Positions 22,041 through 34,029 of a DNA stretch of 64,000 nucleotides are shown in pieces. This stretch comes from Thereva unica. Lineage: Eukaryota; Arthropoda; Insecta; Diptera; Therevidae. The DNA lies in assembly GCA_949987705.1 (NCBI GenBank), contig OX465281.1:1900001-1964000 (forward strand), written 5' to 3'. Positions within the stretch are counted from its first letter, which is position 1, and each line of letters begins with the position of its first letter. The notes beneath the pieces are model-generated. The model was not told the origin of the DNA. It searched no databases and worked only from the letters and a program-made list of their open reading frames with translations. Made by a program: the position numbers and the translations under genes.

Positions 22041-24230
22041 GCGAAGCGCCTTATCTGCTCTCCTCAGCGCGCAAAAAAGTAAATAACTCAGTTATTTCCG
22101 TGCGGTCTGAGAACTCCGCTCTCCTCCTATCGACGCCAAAACAAATTTTTATTCCTCTTAAATGGCTTCAATAATTTACATTTACACAATTGAGCGAAAA
22201 TAAAATTGAAAACAAAATAAAACAGCAATTCGCTGTCAACCCCTCGCCCGCTGCATACCAGCGCAGAAGCACCTTCCTCAAGGTCACCGCGATTGCACCA
22301 TCGTCCATATTTGAAGCATTGCCCCTGGCTGCGTCATTTTCGAAATCGCCGAATATTTTTCTGCGTCGTTGCGTATTTATCACCGCCGCAAAGTTGCAGT
22401 TTTCACACAGAAATAGCCCGAGTCGAGATAAAGCGACAACATACCACCTTCGCGCGCAGCTTTTGGGGAGCTATTTTTACCCCATTTCCACCGGCGTTAA
22501 TAACTCGCCGCTGCGTCGCCCCGCTGCCTCCTCCCGCGCTGAATGGCGTGTGACACAATCGACTAAGTGCTGCGCATGTGGCTGCTGCTGCTGGGCCCAG
22601 CATAGTAAGTGCATTGCGCAGACGCAGCCCCTAGCTAGATTCTGGCTGCCGCGCATCATGAATAAAAAGTTACGAAAGAGCGCATTGAACTATTCGACAA
22701 CGACGGCGCACTATCATGCGACAGGAATGTGCGCGGGCATGATTTTATCTGTTCTGGCGATGACTCCCGGGCACTGGACCCCTCGCTGCCCACCGCCACT
22801 GGCATTTGTTTTTCATCAGCGGTGCTATTGACATTGGATTCGGAGCTGTGCTGATCAGCAGCCGTCACTCGACATGTCACCGTTTGGCATTTCGGGCTGG
22901 CGGAGAATTGTGAGTTATTAAAAACCGCGCGGTGGGCGGCAAGTCGAATGACCCTGAAAACCGAAAACCCCCCGACTGATTGTCGTCGGCTGATTCCGTT
23001 TGTTTTTAGTAGGTACGCAAATCGCGGGAAATGAGAAGCGAACTTTCGGAAAATGGCGACCTTGATCGCCCATGATCGAAATTGTTTCGAAACTTGTTTA
23101 CCGTTATGCAATCACAATGCCAACTAGACTAGACTCAGCGACTCGCCTCTCTTTTAATTGAGGAAATCGGACCGCGCCGAAAAGGTACCGTTTTTCCTCA
23201 ATTGGAAAATATGTTTTTATTGTCGCGAGTCTGTAGGCAAACACCGTCCCAGCGCACAAAAAAGTCGTTGGCCTTATCGCTGCTGGCCAAACAAACGCTT
23301 ACGACCAATTCCAGTTTCGTCGTCGTACGCGCCTGATAACTCTCGGGGATATGCAGTCACCGAGTCACCGTGTGACATTCAGATCCGAAATGGAGACGTC
23401 AACAACAAAAACACTGCTTTCGGGGCCCGTTCGCCGCAGGAGGAGAACGCGATCGCGCACCCTTGACCCACAACATGCGATTGTTCGCTCAGCCGGTGTG
23501 CAGCGCATAAGGGAAGAAGGCATGCGCGTCGTTGCCACATTTCTCGCTGCTTCTCTCTTCTCGATTCTGACAACTCCTTATCGCCAAAACCGAACGAAAT
23601 AAATCAAATCGATCGATCGGACTCCATAAAAGTGATAGGTGAACACAATCGAGCAATCTTATCGCGAAGCGCAGCAGCGAAAACGCATTTTTCACACATC
23701 GGAAACATTCTCCGAAAAACGCTGCCGCGATAACCCCGCGGTTTGCCTGATAAAGGCGAGTGCAGCTCGTCGCGGGTTAAACGGACGATTACGGAAGAGG
23801 CACAATGTTTTTATCTAACTGGGGGGAAAATGGCGTCGATGGCCAAAATATGTCGCCTTTAATAACTCTATACGAAAAATTGAGGTCTGATGTGGCGAGC
23901 TGCATTCGAGTTGAACTTGGCCGCCTTATCGTGCGCCGACGTACACATTGAAGCGCGGTATTTGTTGTCGCGACTGGCCGCGTCGCCGGTTATCGCACAC
24001 CGCTTATCAGGAAGATTCAGATTTGATTTTTTTGCTCGTTTCAAGGTTTTAAGACGCATTTTTTTTTGGTATTGAATTTTGAGATATTTTTTCGTGTCGT
24101 GGATTTTCATTGTTTTGGCAGAACTGTGGGTATTTTTGGTTGCGATGGTTTCCACTTGAAAAGTGCTATGCTATCGTTACTGGGTCGACACTTGCAGTTG
24201 GAATTGATGAAATTTGTACGCCTTACCATA
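22041..24230. other. GC-richer, apparently non-repetitive block rich in GATA motifs
   Basis: No transposon similarity is visible. The 213-codon + frame at 22190-22831 has no domain, and the opposite strand is also open (22403-22659, 22656-23111), so I treat it as chance. GATAA or its complement TTATC occurs repeatedly across the block and is densest at 23578-24008. A regulatory role is plausible but unproven. Confidence 0.45.
23578..24008. promoter_or_regulatory. Homotypic cluster of GATA-factor motifs
   Basis: Eight GATAA or TTATC sites lie in 431 bp, at 23578, 23659, 23729, 23749, 23811, 23936, 23990 and 24004 (first base of each pentamer). A ninth site, TGATAG, starts at 23633. For a 5-bp word on two strands I would expect about one in this length at even composition. 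Several share the extended form CTTATCG. Insect GATA factors bind WGATAR, so this resembles a GATA-dependent enhancer. The target would be EcR if this is EcR intronic or upstream DNA, but that is inference. Confidence 0.5.
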
Positions 24231-24494
24231 CTACTCCCCACTCAAAATACTAGAGAGGAGGTTAGATCACCTACTCGCCTGCTGCCCCACGAAAAAGCGG
24301 CGCACAATCAGAGATGTTTCATGGTAGATCAGCGACTTTAGAGGGTTGAAGGAAAAAGATGCGGAAACGCTCCAATAGAACTAATGGTTTTGGCAACTAA
24401 ATAGAGGAAGCGTTCTTCTTCTTCTTTGGTGAGGTATTGGGTCCAAAAGTACCGAGGGTTGCCGCTTCACTTGGCCTATTGTGCTAGACACTTA

Positions 24495-24575
24495 CACCTT
24501 CTCGAGGAGTTGCATAGATCAAGCAGCGCTGGACGAGGTTTGCACTTAGTTGGGGGACCGCTTGGTAAAATCACA
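24495..24575 (+). repeat. 5S rRNA-derived SINE-like sequence, copy 3
   Basis: The 3' two-thirds of 5S is recognisable: ATCAAGCAGCGCTGGACGAG (5S TTAAGCAGCGTCGGGCGCG), CACTTAGTTGGGGGACCGCT and TGGTAAAATC. The head is degraded to CTTCTCGAGGAGTTGC. LINE coding sequence on the same strand starts about 40 bp downstream. Confidence 0.7.
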
Positions 24576-24609
24576 CTCGCAAGCTCTTTTCAAAGTGTAT
24601 GCTTGGTCT

Positions 24610-25310
24610 CAAGATCAGGGATTAAGTAGAAACCCAAGAAAAATGGCGATCGTACCCTTAACCACACGAAGGAAACTAGCAACCACTCCAGAAGTAGGAC
24701 TTAAATGGAATTGACATACTGTGTGAGTGTGAGAACGCCTCCTGGGCATCAAATGCCTGTTAGCGGCTAGTGGGAAAAAGCTAAAACGCATGAGCTCCTG
24801 ATCATTCATTACGATCATCAAATTAAGTGGCCAAAGATCCAAAAGAGCAATACCCAGAGATTACTCGAAAAGTAACCCAAACGATCTTCCTTGGAATAAC
24901 AGGAGTGGTCTATACTTGCCCCATTGCAGCGTTAGAAGTTAAACTAAATGTGGTCCCATTCCATTAGCATTACTCCTAGACCAACATTGACGGATTAGTC
25001 TAAGCCCTTGAATCTAGCAGGACGTCTAAGCATACTCAACGAACTTCAAGATGAGTCAGTCCATGTTTAGAATCACAGAGCCTCGGTTCTCAACAACTTC
25101 GATAGCCAATTCAAGGTCTCGATCAAGGACCGTTCAAACTGGCACGCTTAAGTTTAAACACGCAAACAGGATCGCAATTGTGGTATACAGATTGGTACAG
25201 AAACGAAGGAGGAACAATCGGAGCTTCTCTTTACGGACCCGCATGTAGGTTGCCCGTAGTTCTAAGCAAATTTCCTTCAGTATTTTAGGCGATGGTACAC
25301 GCAAGGGCGG
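24610..25310 (+). pseudogene. R1/LOA-like LINE, end of RT through RNase H
   Basis: From about 24612 the frame reads LSRNPRKMAIVPLTTRRKL, matching the post-catalytic RT block of this group (NPSKT.IVPFTRRRKL). Around 25170-25290 it reads VVYTDWYRNEGGTIGASLYG, where RNase H normally has TDGSK..GGVGAG..G, and then LSKFPSVF. The catalytic DGS is changed to DWY, so the domain would be inactive. Stops and shifts occur between the two parts. A MITE ends it on the right. Confidence 0.6.
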
Positions 25311-25367
25311 ACTAAACGTGTCCGACACAACCCAATCCAAACTCCAAGCAGCCATGAGAATGGAAAT

Positions 25368-25762
25368 TACCCTATTAATATTTTAAATTGAGACCAGTCA
25401 CAAGTCACAAGCTTTTGTGACTCGTGCTTGTTATTGTGGGTATCTACACTACTATTCCTCCAATTGTAACCGAATCAATCGTATATAAAGCAAAGCCTGT
25501 GCAACAACGTAGCCCACGTACGCTAGCAAATATTGATCCAGTAAGGTTGTTTATACTCTTGTGACCTGCTGCTTAGAATAGATCTCACACCATAAAACAA
25601 GGGAATCACAAAATCGCTGTTTCCATGCGCAGTGTTCGCTTAGAAACGCAAGTAACCGGATAATTTATATCCTCAATCACAATTCTACATTTTGGCCATA
25701 CCAATTTGTTCAAAGTTCCTACTTACTCCGCACTTGTGATTGAGTTGTGACTTGTGACTGCT
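25368..25762. mobile_element. MITE with CAGTCACAAGTCACAA terminal inverted repeats, copy 1
   Basis: The left terminal repeat starts at 25395 (CAGTCACAAGTCACAAGC), and its inverse complement ends at 25760 (TTGTGACTTGTGACTG). TCACAAG occurs repeatedly near both ends. Comparison with 43479-43642 and 33470-33510 shows that conserved sequence continues a little beyond these points, so the true ends lie slightly outside. No matching target duplication could be identified. It has no coding capacity. Confidence 0.65.
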
Positions 25763-26131
25763 TTAGAATTCGGGTATTAGACTCCTTACACAACTGATTT
25801 CTGTCGAAATGAACGATATCTTATATTTTTTGGTCACTTTATTCAACTGCAGGATTTGGGGCTCCGAAAATATGCACGTAGTTGCTCAGAAGACAAGGCT
25901 TACTAAACTCGAACTCAAGAACTTAGCAGACCTTCTCAAAGGACATTCTCCTGCAAGATATTATCCGAAAATTATAGGTAAAAGTGATACCGACACAAGT
26001 AGATACTATCAGGTAGAAACAGACACCCCAAAACACATTTTTTACTAATGTTTGTGCACTAACCTAGAAGTCTGATTTGAATGTCTTTTCAATAAAACAA
26101 AAAACGTTGCACTTTCTCTAAATAAAAATGC

Positions 26132-26140
26132 AAAAAAAAA
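26132..26140 (-). terminator. RNA polymerase III terminator of tRNA-Arg
   Basis: Nine consecutive T on the minus strand begin 8 bases downstream of the discriminator base of the tRNA, the usual Pol III stop. Confidence 0.85.
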
Positions 26141-26147
26141 TTGACAA

Positions 26148-26220
26148 CGACCCTGCCAGGAGTCGAACCTGGAATCTTCTGATCCGTAGTCAGACGCGTT
26201 ATCCATTGCGCCACAGGGCC
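26148..26220 (-). tRNA. tRNA-Arg (anticodon ACG)
   Basis: The 73-nt cloverleaf runs from 26220 down to 26148 on the minus strand. The acceptor stem GGCCCTG pairs with CAGGGTC with one G-U, and the discriminator is G. The D arm contains GCGCAATGGATAACGC. The anticodon arm is TCTGA-CTACGGA-TCAGA with anticodon ACG. The T arm GTTCGACTC forms a perfect B box. There is no intron. ACG (inosine-modified) reads CGU/CGC/CGA. Stems and both Pol III promoter boxes are intact and a T9 terminator follows, so this should be a functional gene. Confidence 0.97.
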
Positions 26221-26224
26221 ACAT

Positions 26225-28490
26225 CTCTGTCTGCCTTCTAACTTTTATAAGACGCCCGAAAAACTTAAAAATAGCCAAAATCACAATTAATTCCCCCAAA
26301 ACAAACCAGTCTTGCTAAGCGATTTTTTGTACTCCTCTCGGCTACACCAGTTTGACGATATGTTATCATTGAAATCGTTTCGAAAGATTCGATTTGCATT
26401 CATTAAGATTTTCTGATTTCTCGTTAATAAATTACTCTTCTTTACGAAACACACGGCGAATATGTGGCTTTCATTGTGTTTACCGCTGCCATGTTGCTGC
26501 AGCATAATTCAGAACATAAAATCAACAGCAGAAGGCGCGCCGCCCCGGCCGTTTCACACTCTATTAACTGCGCCGAGCCAGACGGAGCTCAGCTGATTTT
26601 ATTATTCAACATGAAAAAGAGTGAAAGTTGTTGAAAAGCTGAAATGGGTCCGATGATTTCTCTTTCAACAAAAATTCATCATCAGCGCTGCACGAAGAAA
26701 TTTTCAAATCACGTTTTGGCTTAGACCGCCAGAGACAAGGTCAGAGCCACTCATATACCCACCATTGCGCGCCTCGCTATAACGTTTCTGATCGAACGCG
26801 ACCAAATTAGGCGAATTTCTATCACTGTCGCTGGCCGATCGTAGCCAGTTCAATGCTGGTCAAGTGCAAGCCCCAAAGACGGCGGCGCGACTTTCTCCCA
26901 ACTAGCAGCTCGGTGGTACCTTGCTACCGCAGCGGCGGAAGTTATCAGTTGCTGCCTCTGCTCGCATGGCCCCACAGACTCCAGTTCCACGCCGTCCGCG
27001 GCTGGGTTGAATAATAGTCGAATTCACGTCCCGCGCCCTTTTCAACTCGAGTCGCAACGGCCGCCGATTCCAGTTTCACTGTCATGCGCGCGCAACTATT
27101 CAATTTCATCGTCTGCAGGTTTCGAGGCTTGAATTAGATAACCAGGCATTGATCGAGATCGAGTACCGCTAAGCCAGCCGGATTATGTAGGACGAGCACT
27201 CCGGTGCAGCAGCGGCTGTGGATGACGACTCTCCATCACAATGGATCGTCGTCGGTGCGCATGCATATCCCGCTCAAGTCGCAGAATCGTCGCCTGCGCA
27301 GCTGGGCTGGCAATAACCGCGCGCCCCCCGCCAATCTGTGTAGACGCGAAAATAGTAAACACGCGAACCCCATTGTAGAAATTCGGCGATAACAGGAAGA
27401 CCCAGAATGAGAGGTCGTGGCCGCCGCGCTCATGAGCCCGCGCCGCTTAAAGATCGCGTATTGACGCATGCGAACACCTCGCATAAAAGTGAATTGGGGT
27501 CAGGGCTAACGAAATCAGGCCGACCTAATTGCGGGCCTGCCCCATTCGGTCGCGCTGATAGTGGCGCAGGCCTGAGTCTGTTTTCAAGTGCACACACAGT
27601 CGAAAGTGGATGGAAATTTTCGTTTCTCTTTTTCAGTTAAGAATTTAAAGGTCGCGAGCTTCGTGTGGGTGTGGCGCGCATATGCAGAAGGGGTTGGAAA
27701 TCTTCCACTTGTTACATCATGCGGAAAGTAATTTATGTAAAACTGCTGTAAGAAATGTTTCTGTGCAGTTCTGCTGGGCGGGAAATTAGCTTTGCTTTGG
27801 TTGCGGAGAGTCGGTAGGATTGATGGACGCACTTAGCTGCTTTGACACATCAAGAGATCTGCGTCTTGTTGGGGTAGTTGACAGTAGCTGACGACTACTT
27901 GATGTAAAATTAAATGCAGCTGATCCTATCCACAGGCACTAAATAAAAAGAGCTTTTGGATTAGATTCTCCGCACCAGCGAGTGGAAGATGCCAATGTTT
28001 TACACAGAAGTCATTCTCTTGGCAGAAGTGACATCGCCAGGAGGACATCATATATTAAAGAGATCTTGCCATCTGTGCGTTCTGACTTATGATATTTATT
28101 TCGACTAGGTGATGAAATTATAAAAAACGAAGTAGCAGATCGCCGCAGGCAAACGGATTTACAAAGCCTTTGTTAACTGTAAGAGAATCCCCAGCAGGCG
28201 AACGGCAGCAAATGTTCGATCTAGTCTAAAACGGGGATCAAGAAGGGTACCAGGTCAAAAGAAACGACATCAACCATAAACCCCTCAAGACGGAACAAAC
28301 TTCTCTTACTTATTTCGAAAGAATGGCCTTGAGCGTTGCACTAGATCTATCACGTCTCAGCTCAACCTACTTTAAACTCTGTTTTGCGGCGCAGAGAACT
28401 CTCCATTCGACCATCTCCCGTTAGCTCCTTCCGAAAAAGTACCCCAGGGGCACCGCGTGGAGGTGGGATTAGGACTTGCTAACAGAACTG
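26225..28490. other. GC-richer non-repetitive block (26.5-27.9 kb) and flanks
   Basis: Apart from the tRNA upstream, no gene is supported. The block is CpG-rich with short overlapping frames on both strands (27204-27392 against 27236-27484). After about 27850 the composition becomes AT-richer and may be old repeat sequence. Confidence 0.4.
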
Positions 28491-28499
28491 CTAGGTGTT

Positions 28500-29160
28500 T
28501 GCCTGCAGTGACTCTTCTCGGGATTTGGTAGAAGTGACAAATCGCGTGTCATACCTTCTGAGTTCTTTGTTAGCCGTTCGTCCCCACCCCCCGTTGGCGG
28601 GAATTCTATGATGCCTAAAAAACACTTTCTTATCATCCCTTCAGCCCTCTTGACCGAGCTACACCAACCATTTCGTCATGGGCCAGGGTCAGGAATCTAG
28701 GTGATATCTCTCCTGCATTTCTTTGCCTTTTGCTGCCTCTCTAAGCCTAACATTGCTTACGGTTCTGGTGGGTGGCCGGCCTTCAGGACAACTTCCACCT
28801 CACCATCTGATCCAGGATGTTTTCCGGTGATAGGCCGGCCGTATACCAAAGCTTCACATACTTATTAGTGACTCATTGCACTTTACTTATATGGAACAAA
28901 TCGTCACATGCCGCTTTGGTACATTCCCCAAGCAATAGTGACGAAACGCTGCATATGAAGCAGTCATTAAAGAAGACATGCTCCGCGTCCTCTTTGTCAT
29001 CCGGACATTTTGGATAAAACAGCGATTCATCCAACCCCAAACGATGAAGGTATGCCTAATAGCCTCCATGCCTACTCAGGAACTGGAACCGTGAACCCAT
29101 TTCTCCACATTTGGTTAGTTAAGTCATCCCACTTCCTTTGCCATGGTTTGAAGGACTATC
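28500..29160 (-). pseudogene. R1-like LINE C-terminal remnant
   Basis: On the minus strand, around 29070-28870, a frame pieced across shifts reads LEAIRHTF, LDESLF-like residues and CPDDKEDAEHVFFNDC. This matches the end of R1-type ORF2 (RHYLHR.G...C..C...EDAEHVFF.C). The sequence down to 28500 is probably the remaining C-terminus and 3' UTR. Confidence 0.5.
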
Positions 29161-29419
29161 CTCGCACCAGAATCCGTCGCATTTCCGCCCTGCGCTGCCA
29201 CGATACATGCTGCTTCTTTCGACGTAGTACGGTAGGCATAGCTTGCTCGAAGGGATATATTGTCGGGTTCATAAGATTGAAGCACCATTATACCTCCTGA
29301 GTTCTGAAGAAGATCCTACATTGCAGCGTTAAGTTGTGTACTAGCTTTCTGACAGAGGTTATTAGACGTTCTGCTTCGCCTACTAGGTTAGTCTTCAGGC
29401 ACTACATTTTTTGACAGGT

Positions 29420-29860
29420 GGCCAGTTTATGGACTCTTTCTGTGTATAAATCGCGAAGTTGCTTCTATGTATTTTACATAGTCTCCATCAAATTTTGGAG
29501 GTTCTACCTTTGGAAGTTTCATAAAAGAGCTTGGTTGCCACGGTTGTTGGATCCTCGGCTCCTGCAAATTGATTGTTAATGCTACAAGTAAGTGCTGGAC
29601 ATTTCCTTCAGCTTGGAGGTCGTACTGGAATTTGGCTGGATCATCAATTAACTCCCACAGTATACTATTTCTCCTATCTGGGACGCAGAACACCTTGTCA
29701 TCATATCTGGTTCATGTCTACTGCTCGCATTAAACGATCCAAAGATTGGATTGTTGCTTGCTACCTCGTCTCCATCTTTTTGGCTGCAGCAACGATTGGA
29801 CTTTAGCTTGAACCTTCGATTGCTTTTCCCTTGGTACTGGGAGTTGGTGTTGCAGATTTA
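29420..29860 (-). pseudogene. BEL/Pao-type LTR retrotransposon gag remnant
   Basis: On the minus strand the frame ending near 29430 contains FMKLPKVEPPKFDGDYVKYI. This resembles the LPK(I/L)..PKF.GD...W motif in the gag region of BEL/Pao elements. Upstream the frame is broken by shifts. No protease, RT or LTR is seen nearby, so it is an isolated fragment. The assignment rests on this one motif. Confidence 0.45.
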
Positions 29861-29869
29861 CTGGGAAAT

Positions 29870-31790
29870 TCCTTCAGGTCTTCTTAGACCAGCTCTGTTT
29901 TGATCCTTATGTGCCGGTGTTAAAATCATGCTAGGCTTAAATGAATCCACGCTGTAGTTGCATTTCCATTCACATTAAAAATTCCTCATCTAATTTCGTA
30001 AGCCACTGTCCATAATTCACTACAGATTCCCATGAAAAACAAAAGACCAAAAGCTCCGCCATGACAAGCTTCGGCGACTGTAGAAAGATAATTTATGGGA
30101 TTTCGTTGGCTGCCAAAGACGCGAAAAGTAAAAGCTTAGAACTTAACACTCGTGCAGCCGCCCGCAAATGCAGGCAACTCGGCTGCCATTTTGCTGCATT
30201 TCGAGAGAGTGAAAGAAACTTTAATTAAAACAAACTTTTTCGGTCGGGCCACAACAAAATGGAACTGATTCGAGCTGCACCACCGCGGACGTGCGAGAGA
30301 GACAAACGCAAGAATGCGGGACAGAAACAAGAACGTGATCGCTGCTGCTGTCAGTTTGTTGTGTGCTGTCAGCCGCAAGGGGGCCGGGGGACGAGTGCAC
30401 TTTTCCTGATTGCATTGCATTTGCCCAGCACACACACACACCAGCGCATCTATGCATTCAGTGTTTACATATTTCTCGGATTTTCCTGTTCGAGGCGAGA
30501 TCAAATATTTCGCGGCCCGAACGGGGCTGGCAGAACCGACGTTAGAGATTAGTATGACATTGGAAATGTGGCACCGGGTTCTTGTGGCTGCCGCATCTTA
30601 AATTCATAATCACTTTGCATCATCGTTCTCCTTTTGCATCACTTTGGGTGATTAACGAGCACAGTTTTTCAGATGCACTATCCCAGTGCAGTGGCGTGCA
30701 AATATTTCTCTTTGCAGTTGCAAGGTTCGATTATGGTAATGCGCCGCTTCCTAGAACCCTCGATTTTGAGTACTTTTACCACTCTTGTTTTGGGCACGTC
30801 ATATTTATGATATTAATATGGTAATTACGTTGCACGAGCCAGCTTTGTTGCGAGCAACACTTTCTAGTTTCTAGGTAATAAAAATTTTAATGTGGGTAAT
30901 AAAGACTTAAGTTTACTTGCGGCCGTACTTAGTATGGCTGGCGATTATTGGAAATTTTTGCTCCATTCTGAGTGTAAGTGTGTTAGTTAAAACTGCATTC
31001 TTAATCCGTTTCATCAGGATCATGCAGGTGGGAATGCATTTCTTCACAGGTTACTTTCAGCAATGACTTCAGATTGGAAAATGCCGTCCCAACATGAGGC
31101 AACTGAATTTTTGAGCTACATTTGGCAGATATTGTGTTCCATTATTAACTTGAAAACTCCAACTTCAGATTTAAAAAAAATTATCCCTGTATGACATCTC
31201 TTGTTGAAAGACTAGACAAGACTGCAGCACAGCTCCATGCCTGGTTTAGTAATCAGGAGTGAAGTCGTGTAAGCACCAAGTGAAGCGAATTTAAGGAAAT
31301 GTCGTGTTAGCCTATGAGGAACTAGCAACAAAGTGTCAACTCACGACCCCTAGGCCCGGTGGTCGACTCCGATTTATCATGTCTGACCTCTGGTCAATTC
31401 TTGGGTAGCAGAATACTCCTTATTCCTCATAAAGACCCAATACCTCTGTGATCGAGCACTTAGTACTCATTAAAGACGAAAGATTTCCACTTCTTTGATG
31501 GGTGATACAAGTTCACCCTGACATGGGTCACGTAGACAGGAAAACTGAAGCGTCCTATAACCAAAATACCTTCCATTATCAACCCATGTGGGCGTTATCA
31601 GCCCACCCGGTGACCACCTTTAATGTAAACGCCCTCTTACCCCAAATTTGAAAAGACTAAAGCACTAAGTCATGACTTAAAGAGAGATCTTTCCGTTTTG
31701 CTCTCATTATTCCCGGGTAGCTTTGCGCCGACCTTATATTTTGAGGTGTTGGAGTGAGGCTAGGGCGGCCTACACCTCTAAATCAAAGAT
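29870..31790. other. GC-richer block (30.0-30.8 kb) and AT-rich flank without genes
   Basis: Between 30120 and 30600 there are overlapping frames on both strands and a short ACACACAC run near 30430. None is convincing. From 30800 to 31790 the sequence is AT-rich and I recognise nothing. Confidence 0.35.
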
Positions 31791-31799
31791 CGAAGTTTC

Positions 31800-32075
31800 T
31801 TTCTCCTGACAACAATGGAAAAGATTTTGGACAGTCTTATTAAGAGGGGGTCTTACAGCGAATCCACTCCACTGTTTGTAATTTGCTTACAGGCCAGGTT
31901 GATCTACTGAGACTGCCATTCACTTGCTAGTGGAAGATATCAAGAGGTCCCCAAGGCCAAGGAAATTTCTTTTTGCTCTTTTGCATATATTGACGATGCA
32001 TTTGACAACGTTACCTTTGAAGCGATCAATAAGCTACAGTAGAAAAGACGTAACCTTACTCCGCTCCACCTAGTA
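31800..32075 (+). pseudogene. R1/LOA-like LINE reverse transcriptase fragment
   Basis: Pieced across shifts, the + strand reads MEKILDSLIKRG, then QAG(stop)STETAIHLLVEDIKRSP and FALLHIDDAFDNVTFEAI. These correspond to RT blocks that in intact elements read TLE.II..RL, GR.STETA...LV and FLDIEGAFDNVSFEAI. The catalytic box is not recognisable downstream. A run of 14 C at 32328-32341 follows. Confidence 0.55.
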
Positions 32076-32499
32076 TTGAAGAAGAAGGAGATCTTGTGGA
32101 TCACTTATCGATTCTCCAGGAGCTAAACTTATAGCCAATTGTTAATGGTATTATTGGCCCGCCACTCTAGACTTCGGCAAACTGTTTATGACGACTATTC
32201 GAAGTAGGTCAGAATGAACAAGGCAGGGCACTCTTGAGAAGCACGGTCTTTTGGTATGCAGCCGATAATGGGGTAAAACTGGATGTATATGGCCCAAGGA
32301 GCAGAATAGCCATGTTTCTAGGCATTACCCCCCCCCCCCCCGTTTTTCAAGCTGAGGTACTCACCATCTAGATTAAACTCACGTGCTCAAACCATAAAAA
32401 TACTAACAGGTCCCCTGACGTGCCACTGTTCACTATATTATCACCTAAGCATAACAGGACTGCAATATTAGAGCATTGTTTAGCCAGGACAACCACTTT

Positions 32500-32770
32500 T
32501 TCATTGCTTTTGGGTCCCGGGGGCTTTGTAGCTTAATGGAGAACGGCCAGCTCACCAAAAGCACTTGAGCAGCCCCAAACTAATTTGGACTTGGTGCTAC
32601 GGGACCTTATCGCCCAGATCGCTTGGCTATCCGAGAAGATAAAGATCCGTTTGTGATATTAGGTCCTTCTTAACTTGAGTGCATGTTAATATAGCGTACA
32701 CCTCTGCTTGAAAGACAGTTGCTAATGTATTCAGGCTTGTAAATCAGGCTTGGTAATGAGTACCGTTCTG
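32500..32770 (-). pseudogene. LINE RNase H-domain remnant
   Basis: Read on the minus strand from about 32740, the sequence gives ATVFQAEVYAILTCTQ, then IFSDSQAIWAI-like residues and STKSKLVWGC. This matches the RNase H module of R1/LOA-type LINEs (SVFQAEVYAI...SDSQAA..AL). Shifts separate the pieces. It is opposite in orientation to the RT piece at 31800, so the two come from different insertions. Confidence 0.6.
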
Positions 32771-32939
32771 TGGCATCAAACTAAACCCCGTAGGTCGCCA
32801 TGGGCCTAATGTTGGTTGTGTATATCCTCCACTGTATATCCTCCACTCTACATGACTAGAGTTTGATTCTTGTGACTTTCAGCTGCTCAAGGGCCCGTTT
32901 GTGGGTTGTCATCATACTGAATGCAAAATTAGAAAACCA

Positions 32940-33395
32940 AATTCCGTAAATTGAGACTCGCCAAACACTTCCAAACACACGCCATCAAACTCATTGGCGA
33001 TAGCACCCTTTGCGTCGATCCTTTAAGCCACCGTACGAATGTAGCAGCGCTCAGCAAGTCGTACCGCTATTTTATTAACGACTGCTCCACTGAAAATAAA
33101 AACCTTCTGCCTACACGGCAATTTTTCCCGCAACACAAGACTAGTCCACTCGGCTCACCCCTTCACCCTGCAGCCCTCCCCTTCACGCGCATTGCGGTTC
33201 AGCAGTTCGTTTATAAATAGAACAACTCGGTTGTGGAACTCTCTTCCGCAGTCGGTGTTTCCGAGCTCACATAACATCTCTGAGTTCAAACGCAAGGTTC
33301 ATCGACATCTACTCATGCACCCTCCAGACCCCTATCCTACCCTATTTCATCTTTCCTTCAGATCAAGCTTACTACTATACATTTCACCATGACTT
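32940..33395 (+). pseudogene. Jockey/CR1-like LINE C-terminal remnant
   Basis: The frame 32951-33220 reads HAIKLIGDSTL, PLSHRTNVAALSKSYRYF and SFFP-like residues. A +1 shift continues it at 33192-33392 with SFINRTTRLWNSLPQSVFP and NISEFKRKVHRHLL. This is the conserved tail after RT in this LINE group. Little more than the C-terminus survives, and A-rich sequence follows at 33449-33471. Confidence 0.75.
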
Positions 33396-33469
33396 GTAAG
33401 ACATGACGGGCTAGTAGTACATAGGGTGACTCCTAAGTTTCATCTTACCAAAAAAAAAAAACAAAAAAA

Positions 33470-33510
33470 AACTTGTGATTGGGTTGTGACTTGTGACTAC
33501 ATCTAGAATA
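33470..33510. repeat. Solo end of the TCACAAG MITE family
   Basis: CTTGTGATTGGGTTGTGACT, then TGTGACT and a TAGAATAGGGT box, match the right end of the MITE at 25368-25762. No partner end was found to the left. The A-rich tail of the LINE remnant lies directly before it. Confidence 0.55.
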
Positions 33511-33638
33511 GGGTGATTTCTGAGCTTTTAATTGACCTTTACGTAAAAAATCCTCTGGCAAATATTGAATATATTAGAGTATTGAGTACATAATCCCGTT
33601 AAATAAAAGAAATCCCTTAAGGTGGTAGATTCATGTTC

Positions 33639-34018
33639 CTATTTCCCTGATATTGAAACGAACACCTGTTTCCTTGAATCAGATCGAAACGAAACAAAAA
33701 AAAAATATTGAATATCACAAAATTGCGCAATCCACTGTACTAGAATTAAAAAACTTTCCAACAAAAAATTCTTCAACCCGCACTCCACTGCACCATTCAC
33801 ACACAATACAGCCCCACATTGCTGTGCTGTGCACACACATTTGCCCATAAGAGCAGCCCCGTGCGCGTGTATGCGTGAGGCTTGCGCTCCGTTTCGTTCT
33901 CTATTTTCTTGACATTTTTGATTTAGTATTTGTTTGCCCATCGTTGACGGTGGTTCTGTTTTCGCTTTTCCTTCGTCGTCGAAGGCTGGTTTTGTTGGTT
34001 CTACACTCATTTTCCCTG
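33639..34018 (-). other. Possible coding exon with strong splice acceptor, unidentified
   Basis: On the minus strand a long pyrimidine tract ends in TTTTTTTTGCAG at 34019, with CTAAC branch-point-like sequence roughly 50 bases before it. GGAAAATG follows and opens a frame MSVEPTKPAFDDEGKAKTEP. The first 55 or so residues look compositionally protein-like, and the rest do not. No strong donor was found. I do not recognise the protein. The + strand here resembles a leader exon, so the acceptor could be coincidence. Confidence 0.25.
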
Positions 34019-34029
34019 CAAAAAAAATA

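Noticed and set aside
22190..22831. 213-codon open frame on the + strand
   Set aside because: No recognisable domain, low-complexity GC-rich translation, and the opposite strand is equally open. Likely chance in GC-rich DNA.
32328..32341. C14 run, and G/C runs at 36737, 45747 and 59894
   Set aside because: Isolated homopolymers without the four-tract arrangement of a G-quadruplex; possible assembly noise.
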